A DNA stretch of 37,334 bases from an uncultured Lachnospiraceae bacterium (GCA_902777355.1 CACYTU010000016.1:1-37334); one strand, 5' to 3'. Counted from the first letter of the stretch, positions 1 through 8,236 are shown. Notes: generated by a model not told the origin, from the letters alone. Numbers and translations are program-made.

Positions 1-146
1 ATCCTGTGGACATGCTGGAGGTTGGCTCCGAGCTCAATGTAGGTGTCCTTTAGCGCGTTGAAGGCAACGCCCATACCGCCGGAAGCGGAACCACAGGCAC
101 CTGCGCAGATCGCGACAGTCAGCATGACGAATACAAGGGGAGAAAT
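1..146 (-). pseudogene. GntP-family permease remnant, 5'-truncated
   Basis: The minus strand from 146 down to the window edge is open and reads like an internal part of a GntP/COG2610-type organic-acid permease. It contains ICAGACGSASGGMG followed by LQHVHR, resembling the family's GSASGG segment and its downstream LHR motif. These motifs normally lie well inside a protein of about 440 residues. Here an in-frame TAA at 147-149 stands only about 8 codons before the segment, with no ribosome binding site or start codon at the expected distance. The N-terminal two thirds is therefore missing next to the AT-rich palindrome at 151-182. The C-terminal end lies outside the window. The family call is motif-based and moderately sure. 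A frameshift or a wrong base near 147 could also produce this picture, but no permease-like sequence is seen further upstream. Confidence 0.55.
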
Positions 147-150
147 TTAA

Positions 151-182
151 GAACAAATATTTAGTCCGCTAAATATTTGTTC
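151..182. repeat. Perfect 14-bp inverted repeat beside the permease remnant
   Basis: The arms GAACAAATATTTAG and CTAAATATTTGTTC are perfect complements separated by TCCG. The palindrome is AT-rich and lacks the GC stem plus U-tract of an intrinsic terminator. It lies immediately upstream of the truncated permease frame. It could be an operator, a recombination scar or a small stem-loop; nothing in the sequence decides between these. Confidence 0.6.
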
Positions 183-380
183 GCAAAAATATACGCCTGC
201 ATAATTTTGCAGTAATTTTAGCACATTCCCACAAACAGAACAACCTTTTCCCTTTGAATTGCTGATGTTTTGGCAAATACTAACAAACTGTCCCCCTGTT
301 TTTGTGCATAATTAAAAGAAGAACGGGGGTCAGTATGACAGGTAGGCTGCAGGGTCAGGAACATGCATCTCTCTTTTTTG

Positions 381-500
381 GCAGGATATTCTGTCCTGTA
401 TGCAAGGTACTCCGTCCTGTGGATTGAAAGGTAAGGCTTCCGTCCTGTGTTTAGAAAGGGCAGGCTTCCGTTCTGTATTTAGAAAGGCTTCCGTCCAGGA
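381..500. repeat. Degenerate tandem repeat, about 25-28 bp, 4.5 copies
   Basis: Successive units begin near 381, 407, 432, 460 and 488 and share the core TTCCGTCCTGT followed by a TTTAGAAAGG-like end. The two central copies are closest, with a 28-bp period. The array fills the right half of the 147-506 gap and stops 6 bp before the end of etfA. No gene was seen in that gap; apart from this array and the palindrome at 151-182 it is AT-rich unassigned sequence. Confidence 0.7.
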
Positions 501-506
501 TTTTCC

Positions 507-1553
507 TCAGTTCCTGCTTCTGCGGATCTCCGTGATCATTTCCGGAAGGACCCGGTGCAGGTCACCGACGATCCCGTAGTCAGAGACATTGAAGATCAGG
601 GCCCTGGGATCTTTGTTGATCGAGACGACACAGGCTGCGTCCCTCATACCAACGATGTGCTGAACTGATCCCGAGATACCGCAGTTGATATAGAGACGGG
701 GCGCTACTGTCCTGCCGCTCTGCCCTATGAGACGGCTGTGAGGTGCCCATCCTTTGTCCACCGCTATACGGGAAGCCCCGACCGCGCCGTGAAGCAGGTC
801 TGCCAGTTCCTGAATGAGCGCAAATCCTTCCGGCCCTGCTCCATTGCCGCCTGCCACGATCACATCCGCGCTCCCTATATCAGCGCCGCGCATGCTGGCG
901 GCTTCCATGACTCTGATCAGGGAAGGACGCCTGATTTTCCGGACAGGTACATAAGAAAAGCTGTCAATTCCATGGCAGTTCCCGCCGGCAGGATGGCACT
1001 CTTCTACTGTTTTTCCTGTTTCCTTTTCTGCGGCCAGACTGCCAGGCCGCACTGAGACAACGGGAAGATCTCCGTCCCTGAATTTCAGGGCGGCAACTGC
1101 TGTCCCGCCAAAGGCATGGCGCTCCCAGACTATTCCGTCCGCCGCAGGCGAGGCATCCACGCAGTCCGAGAGCATACCGGCATTGAGGCGGGCGGCAAGT
1201 GCCGGCCCCAGGTCCATTCCTTCGGGACTTCTGCCAAAGAGCATGACTGAAGGACTGTTTTCGGAGGGTCTGGCCAGCAGCTGCGCTACTGCGTCCGAAT
1301 AACACTCAGGGCTGAACGTATCCAGTTCTTCTCCCTCGATGACTGTTACCTCCCCTGCTCCGTTCAGCAAGGCTTCCCGGGCAGCATCTTCCAGCTTACC
1401 GGCACAGCCTCCCGCCAGGATTCCGCGCAGTCCGGTCTTCCCCGGCGCTGACATGTACGCGATCGTCTTTCCCTGTGCCAACAGCTCCTTTGATCCCGAA
1501 GAGAGCTTTCCGTCTTCGGACGACTCAAGATATACCCACACTTCTCTTTTCAT
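507..1553 (-). CDS. etfA: Electron transfer flavoprotein, alpha subunit (FixB/EtfA)
   Basis: The FAD-carrying subunit of a cytoplasmic electron transfer flavoprotein, which passes electrons between a dehydrogenase and an acceptor as a heterodimer with EtfB. The 348 residues have a variable N-terminal Rossmann-like half and the diagnostic C-terminal FAD domain: GGNGAGPEGF near 235-244, DKGWAPHSRLIGQSG near 266-280, the following CGISGSVQH, and INKDPRALIF at 312-321. The ATG at 1553 has GAGGAGGG about 7 nt upstream. The gene begins 12 bp after etfB, so the two are clearly co-transcribed. No acyl-CoA dehydrogenase or GlcD-type FAD oxidase, the usual partners, lies on either side in this window. 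The donor is therefore unknown, and whether the pair is bifurcating cannot be told from motifs alone. Confidence 0.93.
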   Translation of the reverse strand: MKREVWVYLESSEDGKLSSGSKELLAQGKTIAYMSAPGKTGLRGILAGGCAGKLEDAAREALLNGAGEVTVIEGEELDTFSPECYSDAVAQLLARPSENSPSVMLFGRSPEGMDLGPALAARLNAGMLSDCVDASPAADGIVWERHAFGGTAVAALKFRDGDLPVVSVRPGSLAAEKETGKTVEECHPAGGNCHGIDSFSYVPVRKIRRPSLIRVMEAASMRGADIGSADVIVAGGNGAGPEGFALIQELADLLHGAVGASRIAVDKGWAPHSRLIGQSGRTVAPRLYINCGISGSVQHIVGMRDAACVVSINKDPRALIFNVSDYGIVGDLHRVLPEMITEIRRSRN

Positions 1554-1565
1554 ACCGCGCCCTCC

Positions 1566-2402
1566 TCAAAGTATATTTTTCGAGTATAAGATCTGTGAGA
1601 GCTCCGCTACAGCACGGGCAGGATCCGGGTCCTCGATAATCTGGCTTTTTTTCTCAAGCTTTCTGTACCTGACATCTTCTACATGAAGAGCGCTGCCATT
1701 CAGGCCGGCATATTTCCGCCAGCTCTGTGTATCCTCCTGTGTCCCGCAGGACACAGCGTCCAGATCCACGGTGCTCAAAACCGGCAGCTGCGCGCTCTCC
1801 GCTTCCAGAATGCGGGAAATCGCGGGGTAGCGTACCGGGAAAGAAGCCTTGGTAAAGGTTAAAAGACAGGGCGTCCCGACAGAATAGATCCTGTTGCCCC
1901 TGTCGTCCTCTTTTTCCACAGTAAAACTTCCGTCATTAAATGAGCACTGAAGAGCATAGGTCACCCGGGGATAGCCCAGAATGGTCGCAAGTTCCGGACC
2001 CAGCATGGATGTACCGCCGTCAATCGTCTTCGCGCCGCAGAAGACAGCATCGATCTGAATATGCTCGAGCTGCCCGATCACACAGATGGCCCTTGCCAGC
2101 ACATGAGCTGTTCCTCTGACATCTGATCCGGCAAAAGAAGGATCAGTTACCAGATATCCCGTATCAGCCCCGAGAGCTATACAGTCGCGCAGGACACTCC
2201 CGGCAGATTCAGGTCCCATGCTGACCGCTATGATCCTTGTGGATGGATCCTGCTCCTGAAGCCTGAGTGCAGCCTCCATTGCATAAAGGTCAAAAGGGTT
2301 GATGACCTGACGCCCTTCTGTCCTCTTCACAGTTCCCGAAAAACGGTCCAGTTCCCCCCTGCCGGCTTCCGGAGTCTGTTTTACACATACAACAATATTC
2401 AT
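1566..2402 (-). CDS. etfB: Electron transfer flavoprotein, beta subunit (FixA/EtfB)
   Basis: The nucleotide-binding partner of EtfA. The 278-residue product starts MNIVVCVKQTPEAG and contains INPFDLYAMEAALR, the VSMGPESA segment, the LGAD segment and FAGSDVRGTAHVLA, the order expected in EtfB. The ATG at 2402 is preferred: GGGAGG lies about 10-11 nt upstream, whereas an in-frame TTG three codons earlier would sit almost on the ribosome binding site. It is the first gene of a two-gene operon with etfA. The gap on its upstream side holds GC-rich repeats and the terminator of the next gene, so the operon probably has its own promoter just before 2402, although no convincing -35/-10 pair was found. 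Confidence 0.92.
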   Translation of the reverse strand: MNIVVCVKQTPEAGRGELDRFSGTVKRTEGRQVINPFDLYAMEAALRLQEQDPSTRIIAVSMGPESAGSVLRDCIALGADTGYLVTDPSFAGSDVRGTAHVLARAICVIGQLEHIQIDAVFCGAKTIDGGTSMLGPELATILGYPRVTYALQCSFNDGSFTVEKEDDRGNRIYSVGTPCLLTFTKASFPVRYPAISRILEAESAQLPVLSTVDLDAVSCGTQEDTQSWRKYAGLNGSALHVEDVRYRKLEKKSQIIEDPDPARAVAELSQILYSKNIL

Positions 2403-2503
2403 TTTTTCCAAGCACCTCCCTATGAGTCTAATATTACTATAAAAATCATCTTCGCAGGAAAAAAATGAGAGTCCTGACCGGGAAGGGGCGGACTCGCCGC
2501 TCT

Positions 2504-2636
2504 CCGCCCCGGCCCGCCCGTGTCCGGCGCGAGGGGGAAACTATCACTGCAGAGCCCGTGTCCACCGCCTTCTGCCCCGGCCCGCCCGTGTCCGACGCGA
2601 GGGGGAAAATATCACTGCAGGGCCGTGACGTAAGAA
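2504..2636. repeat. GC-rich direct repeat, 68-bp period, two copies
   Basis: Copies at 2504-2571 and 2572-2636 share GCCCCGGCCCGCCCGTGTCC, then CGCGAGGGGGAAA and TATCACTGCAG, with only a few differences. The 2403-2726 gap contains this repeat, a terminator and a second hairpin but no credible gene. A short open frame across the repeat on the plus strand looks like a by-product of its composition. Confidence 0.8.
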
Positions 2637-2664
2637 AAAAAGGATGAGAGTAAACTCTCATCCT
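2634..2664 (-). terminator. Intrinsic terminator downstream of the marR-family gene
   Basis: On the minus strand AGGATGAGAG and CTCTCATCCT form a perfect 10-bp stem with a TTTA loop, followed directly by seven T residues. It lies about 63 bp after the MarR stop codon and ends that transcript before etfB. A second perfect hairpin without a T-tract, arms CCCGGTTC and GAACCGGG at 2680-2703, lies between it and the gene. Confidence 0.88.
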
Positions 2665-2726
2665 CAAATAACTAATTCCCCCGGTTCCCGGCAAAGAACC
2701 GGGACAGGCAGAAGCTCTCTTGCTAA

Positions 2727-3149
2727 TCACTTATCCTGTGCGGAGATCCTGCGCAGCATGTCCTTCAGTGTATTGATCTCATCTTCACTGAACTGCGCCA
2801 GAACATTGTTATCTACTTCAGTCACCACTGTCCGCACAGGGACTTCCAGGCTCTTGGAAAGATCTGTCAGTTCTATATGGATAAACCTTCTGTCGGTACT
2901 GTCAATCATCCTCCTGATCAGGCCCTTGTTCTCCATCCTCTCAAGGATGCCTGATATAGTCGAGTTCTCAACCCCCAGATGCGCCGCGATTTCCTTGGGA
3001 TTGTGCATGTCGAATTCCCAAATACATCCCAGAACACCATATTGAATAGGTGTGATGTCAAACTTGTTGAGATTCTTTTTCATGTACTGAAACACAGTAT
3101 GTTGAGCTCCGGTAAGCAGGTAATTGATACAGTTATCCAGACTGTTCAT
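2727..3149 (-). CDS. MarR-family transcriptional regulator
   Basis: A 140-residue winged-helix regulator that probably binds DNA as a dimer. The recognition region PKEIAAHLGVENSTISGILE is followed by RMENKGLIRRMIDSTDRR, the classic MarR helix-turn-helix and wing with the DxR motif. The start chosen is the ATG at 3149, because GAGGAGG lies 8 nt upstream. An ATG eight codons earlier at 3173 has no ribosome binding site. The gene is monocistronic, with a strong terminator after it, and is encoded just upstream of etfBA in the same direction. It could control that operon, but proximity is the only evidence. The ligand is unknown. A half-palindromic, direct-repeat element before the gene could be its own operator. 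Confidence 0.9.
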   Translation of the reverse strand: MNSLDNCINYLLTGAQHTVFQYMKKNLNKFDITPIQYGVLGCIWEFDMHNPKEIAAHLGVENSTISGILERMENKGLIRRMIDSTDRRFIHIELTDLSKSLEVPVRTVVTEVDNNVLAQFSEDEINTLKDMLRRISAQDK

Positions 3150-3181
3150 AAGACGATCCTCCTCTTCTTTCATGATTAAAA

Positions 3182-3201
3182 ATCAAGATTTCAAATCAAG
3201 A
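3182..3201 (-). promoter_or_regulatory. Possible autoregulatory operator of the marR-family gene
   Basis: Two direct copies of ATCAAGA-type sequence around GATTTGAAATC, a 5-bp inverted repeat, lie 33-52 bp upstream of the MarR start. MarR proteins often bind palindromes of about 16-20 bp in their own promoters. The placement fits; the sequence match is weak. Confidence 0.3.
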
Positions 3202-3204
3202 CTT

Positions 3205-3570
3205 TTTTGAAGCATCCCGTTTATCAACCACTGCCTGGCTCTCCCCTTCCTGCTATAAAATACCAAAACCCCCCTGCAGGAAAAAATGCTGCCCGAATAA
3301 CCGATGCATGCAGCTAACAGATACTTTAGCAAATATTACCATATTTCTTTTTGCTCTTGCAATAAGTAATATGAAATTGTTTTCAATATTGTCCACACTC
3401 CCCGAAACACGATGCCGAAGACTGTATATATGCCAAAAAACAAACGTGTAGATCTTCCTATATGTACAGTTTTTTTAAACAACACAAACGGAACATACAG
3501 CTTTGCAGCCTGCGGCACTTTCGGACAGGCTCCCCTTTCCAGAGGTCTGCCCGGGTCTTGCGGAGCGGCT
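3205..3570. other. AT-rich gap, no gene recognised
   Basis: The stretch between recD2 and the MarR promoter has runs of A/T and no repeat array. A 60-codon hydrophobic open frame on the minus strand (3336-3518) would need a GTG start and lacks a well-placed ribosome binding site. No convincing terminator for recD2 was found. Confidence 0.5.
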
Positions 3571-5994
3571 TCATTCCTTTGACAGTTCTAAACTGAGCCG
3601 CGCGCTCAGCATGGTATTTCTCCTCTGAACGGTCACATTCCGGACAGCGTAGGCAAGCGCTTTCCTGGTGCCCGCTGCCACAAGGGCCTTCTTCGCCCGG
3701 GTTATACCGGTATAGATCAGGTTCCTCTGCAGCATGATATAGTGGTTCATGAGGACAGGCATTACGACAACAGGATACTCCGAACCCTGGGATTTATGAA
3801 TGGTCACGGCATAGGCCAGAACCAGCTCGTCCAGTTCCGACACGTCGTAGACCACGCACCTGTCGTCAAACTGCACTGTCAGATTTCTCTCCTGCGCGTC
3901 CACTGCCTGCACGACGCCGATGTCCCCGTTGAAGACTTCCTTGTCGTAATTGTTGCGGATCTGCATGACCTTATCCCGGGACCGGAAAATAAACCCGCCC
4001 CTGCGCAGACCGGGGCCTGCGGATTGAGCGGGGTTAAGGGCTTTCTGCAGTTCCTGATTGAGATTTGAGGCACCTATGATCCCCCGCTGCATAGGTGTGA
4101 GGACCTGGATTTCCGCGGGCGGGATCCGATAATATCGGGGCAGTCTGTTTTTGACCAGGTCGAGGATGGTCCGGAGAGCAGCCTCCGCCGGCTCCACCGT
4201 CCTGCCCTGCTGAGCGCTTAGTTTCTCTGCCATACGGTCCATATCCGTAAAAAAGAAATCGCTGTTTTTCCCGTTGGAAATATCCGGCATGTGCCCCTCA
4301 TTGATTCTGTGAGCATTGGTAATGATCCTGCTGGTCCTGGCCTGTCTGAAGATACGGGTCAGACGGACAACAGGAAAGCAGCCTGCATCTATAATGTCTC
4401 TGAGGACATTTCCCGCACCGACACTGGGAAGCTGGTCTATATCCCCCACAAGGATTATGGTCATGGTGTCCGGAACGGCCTTCAGAAGATTGTAAAAAAG
4501 AAGCAGGTCGATCATAGAGCACTCATCCACGATCAGCACATCTCCCTGCAGAGGCTCCTCCTCGTTTTTGCGGTATCCCTCTGGAGGCTTCATCTCCAGC
4601 AGGCGGTGAATCGTCTTTGCCTCCATCCCTGTCGTCTCGGCCAGCCGCCTTGCCGCGCGCCCCGTGGGCGCAGCCAGAAGGATCCTTGCCCCGGCCTCCC
4701 GGAAAGCACCTATAATACCGAGCGTGGTCGTCGTCTTTCCGGTTCCGGGTCCTCCGGTGAGAACCAGGATCTTGCTCTGCACAGCCATGAGGATCGCCTT
4801 CATCTGCACCTCGTCATAGTGCATTCCTGTACGGGCCGCGACCCGGTCCTCCAGGCCTTTTGCATCGACACGGATTCCCTGCCTGTTCCGGAAAATAGCT
4901 GCCAGACGTCTGGCGGAACCCTTCTCCGCGAAAAAGAAAGGAGGCAGGTAGATGGCATTGTCAGGCTTCGAATCAGCAGGTGAAAAAACTCCCTGCGCCA
5001 GATCTGCCCTCATTGCATCGGCCGACATCCTGTCAGACCGCGGAGTACCGCTTTGCTTCGTTTCAGGCCTAATAGTTTCAACCTGCGCAGTACCGCTTTG
5101 CTTCGTTTCAGGCCTTATAGTTTCAAGCTGAGCAGTACCGCTTTGCATGAAATCAGCCGGTATCAGAGACTGACCGGCATCAGAGAGAGGCGGCTGAACG
5201 ATGACATCCCTGCTGCGGATCATTTCATCCAGTGTCATGGACAGAACATTGTCCTCTACCTCCAGAAGCTCTGCCCCTTTTTCCAGAAGCATGGCTCTGG
5301 TCGCGTAGCAGTGGCCGTCGTCCGCAAGGCGGTTCAGCGTATAGAGCAGGCCGCTTCTGAGACGGGCATAGCGCTCGTGCCCGAAGCCCATTTTTTCCGC
5401 AATAAGGTCAGCCGTGCGAAAGCCGATCCCCCAGACATCATCGGCCAGGCGATAGGGGTTTTCCCGGACGATCCCGATACTTTCGTTTCCGTAGGTCTTG
5501 TAGATCTTGGTCGCATGGCTTGTGCTCACATCGTGCTCCTGCAGAAAGAGCATGATGTTTTTGACTTCGCGCTGCTCCTGCCAGCTGTTTCTGATCTGTT
5601 CGACCCTGGCCTTTCCGATTCCGGGCACGCTCATCAGCCTGTCGGGATCCGTCTCGATCACTTCAAGAGTATCTCTGCCGAACTCCTTCACGATCCTTCG
5701 CGCAAACTCGGGACCGACCCCTTTGATCAGGCCGCTCCCGAGATATTTTTCGATTCCATATACAGTTGCGGGCAGAGTCTCCTCAAATGTTTCGGCAGTA
5801 AACTGCCTTCCGTACCTGGGGTCGATCTTCCAGGAGCCTCCCAGGACCAGAACGCTGCCCACATGCACTTCCGGCATAAGGCCTACAACAGTCACCAGCT
5901 CGCCGAATCCCTTAGCCCTGCATCGGATCACTGAGTATCCGTTCAATTCATTATGATAGGTGATGCGTTCAACAACGCAGCGCAGTTTTTCCAT
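3571..5994 (-). CDS. recD2: RecD2-type 5'-3' DNA helicase (RecD-like, without RecBC)
   Basis: A superfamily 1B helicase of the RecD2/YrrC family, acting in DNA repair and replication-fork maintenance. The 807-residue product has an OB-like N-terminus, helix-hairpin-helix repeats (GVGPEFARRIV near 92-102, SVPGIGKARV near 122-131), Walker A GGPGTGKTT near 414-422, the Walker B VDECSM near 489-494, and a C-terminal UvrD-like domain with TIHKSQGSEYP. The ATG at 5994 is used because AAAGGGG lies just upstream; the 21 preceding codons are open but lack a start signal. Between the helical N-domain and the helicase core, roughly residues 282-345, lies an extra proline/threonine/glutamate-rich segment with a 15-residue tandem repeat, which helps explain the length above the usual 740 or so. 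No recB, recC, addA or addB is in the window. Confidence 0.93.
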   Translation of the reverse strand: MEKLRCVVERITYHNELNGYSVIRCRAKGFGELVTVVGLMPEVHVGSVLVLGGSWKIDPRYGRQFTAETFEETLPATVYGIEKYLGSGLIKGVGPEFARRIVKEFGRDTLEVIETDPDRLMSVPGIGKARVEQIRNSWQEQREVKNIMLFLQEHDVSTSHATKIYKTYGNESIGIVRENPYRLADDVWGIGFRTADLIAEKMGFGHERYARLRSGLLYTLNRLADDGHCYATRAMLLEKGAELLEVEDNVLSMTLDEMIRSRDVIVQPPLSDAGQSLIPADFMQSGTAQLETIRPETKQSGTAQVETIRPETKQSGTPRSDRMSADAMRADLAQGVFSPADSKPDNAIYLPPFFFAEKGSARRLAAIFRNRQGIRVDAKGLEDRVAARTGMHYDEVQMKAILMAVQSKILVLTGGPGTGKTTTTLGIIGAFREAGARILLAAPTGRAARRLAETTGMEAKTIHRLLEMKPPEGYRKNEEEPLQGDVLIVDECSMIDLLLFYNLLKAVPDTMTIILVGDIDQLPSVGAGNVLRDIIDAGCFPVVRLTRIFRQARTSRIITNAHRINEGHMPDISNGKNSDFFFTDMDRMAEKLSAQQGRTVEPAEAALRTILDLVKNRLPRYYRIPPAEIQVLTPMQRGIIGASNLNQELQKALNPAQSAGPGLRRGGFIFRSRDKVMQIRNNYDKEVFNGDIGVVQAVDAQERNLTVQFDDRCVVYDVSELDELVLAYAVTIHKSQGSEYPVVVMPVLMNHYIMLQRNLIYTGITRAKKALVAAGTRKALAYAVRNVTVQRRNTMLSARLSLELSKE
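5046..5154 (-). repeat. 45-bp tandem repeat inside recD2 (15-residue peptide repeat)
   Basis: Copies start at 5046, 5091 and 5136 (partial). The first two differ at only a few bases. They encode QSGTAQLETIRPETK-type units, keep the reading frame and lie in a linker between domains. High nucleotide identity suggests recent duplication. Confidence 0.9.
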
Positions 5995-6033
5995 AAGTCC
6001 CCTTTGCCGCGTACCGGCTGAACAGCCGTCTTT

Positions 6034-6181
6034 TCTCCCGGTGCCGACACGGATCACACCGCTCCTTAGTCAATATTCAGCCCAGTGCATCTGCCTCTCC
6101 CGGTCCCGGTGCGGATCAGGTCACTCCACCGCTATGGCCACAGAGTGTGTCTCCCGGTTCAGGTGAAGATCACGCAGGATC
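6034..6181. repeat. Weak degenerate repeat between recD2 and the deoR-family gene
   Basis: TCTCCCGG recurs at 6034, 6096 and 6150, each followed by a GGATCA or GAAGATCA-like stretch. Spacing of 62 and 54 bp is irregular and identity is modest, so this may be an old decayed array or chance. Confidence 0.4.
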
Positions 6182-7031
6182 ACACAATATCCAGTCTGAT
6201 CTGCTTTGCCCGGATCAGGTCTTTCCACTCATCCGTGATATCCGTATCGGTGATGATCCTGTCCATATCCTCAATTGCGGCGAAATACCCCGGATCGACC
6301 CTGCCGAACTTTGTGGAATCCGTGATCAGGATCTTCTCAAGAGACATGGAGATTGCCGCCCTTTTCAGGTCTCCTATGTACTGGTCTGTACAGGTCAGGC
6401 CCATTTCAGCGTGAATTCCGGAGGCGCAGAGAAAAACTTTCTGTGCCCGCAGCTGGCGCATAAACCTGACTCCCTCTTCGGAAGAAAAAATTCTTGTATT
6501 TCTGTGATAGTAGCCTCCTGCAAGGATCAGCCTTATATTGGGCTTGTCGCAGAGTTTGGAGACAATGTAATAACTGTAGCAGATCACAGTAAGGGGAAGA
6601 TCATCCGGGATCATCTCCGGCATCATTCCCGCGGTAGTCCCGGAATCAAGCACAATGACATCACCCGGCTTCAGAAGGCTCACGGCAAAAGCGTTGATGC
6701 GCCGTTTTTCCTCAACGCAGCGACATTCCTCATCCCCGTAAACATAGGGATTTCCTGCGTCCTGCTCCTGCGCCCCTGCTCCGGAAAGGTAAGCTGAGAT
6801 GCCGGAGGGGACTGCAGCTGCCGGGGAAGAGCCTGTGCTTCCACTCCGGTCAGCCATGCGCGCAGGACTGTTTCCCGTGCGATTCAATCCGTTATTTTCA
6901 ATGAATTGAAGATCCCTGCGAATCGTCATCTGTGATACGGAAAAATCCTCTGCCAGTTCCGCGATTGACACAAACGGGTTTTCCTTCATTTTCTGCAGGA
7001 TCCTCACGATCCTGACTTCACGCTTATTCAT
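6180..7031 (-). CDS. DeoR-family transcriptional regulator
   Basis: A sugar-phosphate-responsive repressor type. The N-terminal helix-turn-helix (about residues 5-55, with SIAELAEDFSVSQMTIRRDL) is typical of DeoR, and the C-terminal sensor domain has LDSGTTAGMM, LILAGG, and ITDSTKFG near the end. The 283 residues exceed the usual 250 or so because about 35 serine/alanine/glycine-rich residues (about 50-85) replace the normal VRTHGGA-like hinge between the domains. The start ATG at 7031 has only a weak purine-rich signal. No sugar kinase or transporter adjoins it: recD2 lies on one side and rsgA on the other. The regulon cannot be inferred. The dha genes about 27 kb away are a remote possibility only. 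Confidence 0.88.
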   Translation of the reverse strand: MNKREVRIVRILQKMKENPFVSIAELAEDFSVSQMTIRRDLQFIENNGLNRTGNSPARMADRSGSTGSSPAAAVPSGISAYLSGAGAQEQDAGNPYVYGDEECRCVEEKRRINAFAVSLLKPGDVIVLDSGTTAGMMPEMIPDDLPLTVICYSYYIVSKLCDKPNIRLILAGGYYHRNTRIFSSEEGVRFMRQLRAQKVFLCASGIHAEMGLTCTDQYIGDLKRAAISMSLEKILITDSTKFGRVDPGYFAAIEDMDRIITDTDITDEWKDLIRAKQIRLDIV

Positions 7032-7147
7032 CTCTTATATACCTGTCAGTCATCCTGTGTGAGGAGACAGAAATCTTCTCACTGACTGTACTTTTCATGG
7101 CGCAGTCTCCGCAGACGGATCCTGAATCTTTGCTTTCTTTATCGCGC

Positions 7148-7177
7148 GGGCCCCGCAGGCGGGGTCCTGTTTTTTAC
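7148..7177 (+). terminator. GC-rich hairpin with T-tract at the end of rsgA
   Basis: GGGCCCCG and CGGGGTCC form an 8-bp stem (one G-T pair) followed on the plus strand by TGTTTTTTAC. The T-tract is on the plus strand although rsgA and the deoR-family gene are both on the minus strand. It may serve as a transcription barrier against antisense reads or simply fold in the rsgA 3' end. Confidence 0.4.
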
Positions 7178-8067
7178 TTTTTTGTATATACAGGCCTGCG
7201 TCCGCGCAGTTCCTCATAGATCTCACAGTAATTGCGATAGCGGATGCGGCTGATCTTTCCGTCTTCCAGAGCCGCCTTGACGGCGCAGTCCGGTTCGTTG
7301 ATATGGATACAGCCGTTGAATCTGCATTTGCTCTCCCACTTTTCGAATTCCGGATAATAGTAGTGGAGGCGGTCAGGTTCTATATCCTGCACCCACAAAG
7401 ATGTAAATCCCGGAGTATCCACCAGATAAGTACTCTCTCCCGCCGCGAGCAGCTCCACATGCCTTGTCGTGTTTTTTCCCCTCCGGATCTTGCGGCTCAG
7501 TTCTCCGGTCTGCATGTTTGCGTCCGGACAGAGCATATTGATCAGAGTAGACTTTCCCGCCCCGCTGGGGCCGGTCAGCACCGTGGTCTTCCCCCGCAGG
7601 ATTTCCTTCACCTGTCCCAGGGTCTCCGGAATAAAGCTGCTGATAAAAAGAACAGTACATCCGCAGGCCTCGTAGGTCTCCCTGAGCTCATGGATCTCCT
7701 CCTCAGTTGCAAGGTCGCGTTTGGTAAAGCAGAGAATGGCATCGAGTTCCTTTTCCTGCATTGTGATCAGAAAGCGGTCCAGCATATTGTAGCTGGGAGC
7801 AGGGTGTGTAATGGCAAAAATCAGCAGAGCCTGATCTACGTTGGCCACATTGGGGCGGACCAGGGCATTGGTTCTGGGCAGAAGCTCCCGCACATTTCCC
7901 TCCATGGGGACACTGACAGTATCAGTGATATCGATCTCCACGTCATCTCCGACGAGAGGCTTCTTGCCGAGCGCCCGGAAAATTCCCTTGGCACGGCATC
8001 TGTAAATATTATCGCCGGTGTGGACCTCATAAAACCCTGCGATGCTTTTTATGATCTTTCCCTTCAT
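7174..8067 (-). CDS. rsgA: Small-subunit ribosome biogenesis GTPase RsgA
   Basis: A circularly permuted GTPase that helps late 30S maturation. The 297 residues hold an N-terminal OB fold, the G4-like TKRD near 115-118 ahead of the P-loop GPSGAGKST at 166-174, the DTPG motif at 217-220, and a C-terminal zinc site made of Cys248, Cys253, His255 and Cys261. The ATG at 8067 is used because GGAAGGAG precedes it; an upstream open extension of 31 codons has no signal. In many Clostridia rsgA follows prkC and is followed by rpe. Here prkC precedes it as expected, but rpe is absent and a deoR-family gene follows. Confidence 0.95.
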   Translation of the reverse strand: MKGKIIKSIAGFYEVHTGDNIYRCRAKGIFRALGKKPLVGDDVEIDITDTVSVPMEGNVRELLPRTNALVRPNVANVDQALLIFAITHPAPSYNMLDRFLITMQEKELDAILCFTKRDLATEEEIHELRETYEACGCTVLFISSFIPETLGQVKEILRGKTTVLTGPSGAGKSTLINMLCPDANMQTGELSRKIRRGKNTTRHVELLAAGESTYLVDTPGFTSLWVQDIEPDRLHYYYPEFEKWESKCRFNGCIHINEPDCAVKAALEDGKISRIRYRNYCEIYEELRGRRPVYTKK

Positions 8068-8236
8068 ACTCCTTCCTGCCGTTCTCCTGTCCTGTCTGTC
8101 ACGACGCAAGGCCCGCTGTTCCAGGATATACCTGCAGATTGACTGGATCATCCCCGCCAATCCGGCTTTTATCCCGGCATCAGACGTATTCTTCTCTGTT
8201 TTTTATCCGGTTTTTCTGCTCCGGAATTTTTCCGTA

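Noticed and set aside
3336-3518. 60-codon hydrophobic minus-strand frame
   Set aside because: It needs a GTG start without a well-placed ribosome binding site, lies in AT-rich DNA and resembles no known small membrane protein.
5995-6057. Longer RecD2 start
   Set aside because: The extra 21 codons lack a ribosome binding site and do not resemble RecD2, whereas the ATG at 5994 has a good one.
7032-7147. Missing rpe or a small gene after rsgA
   Set aside because: Both strands were read. Only a weak imperfect hairpin near 7058-7090 is present, with no open frame of note.
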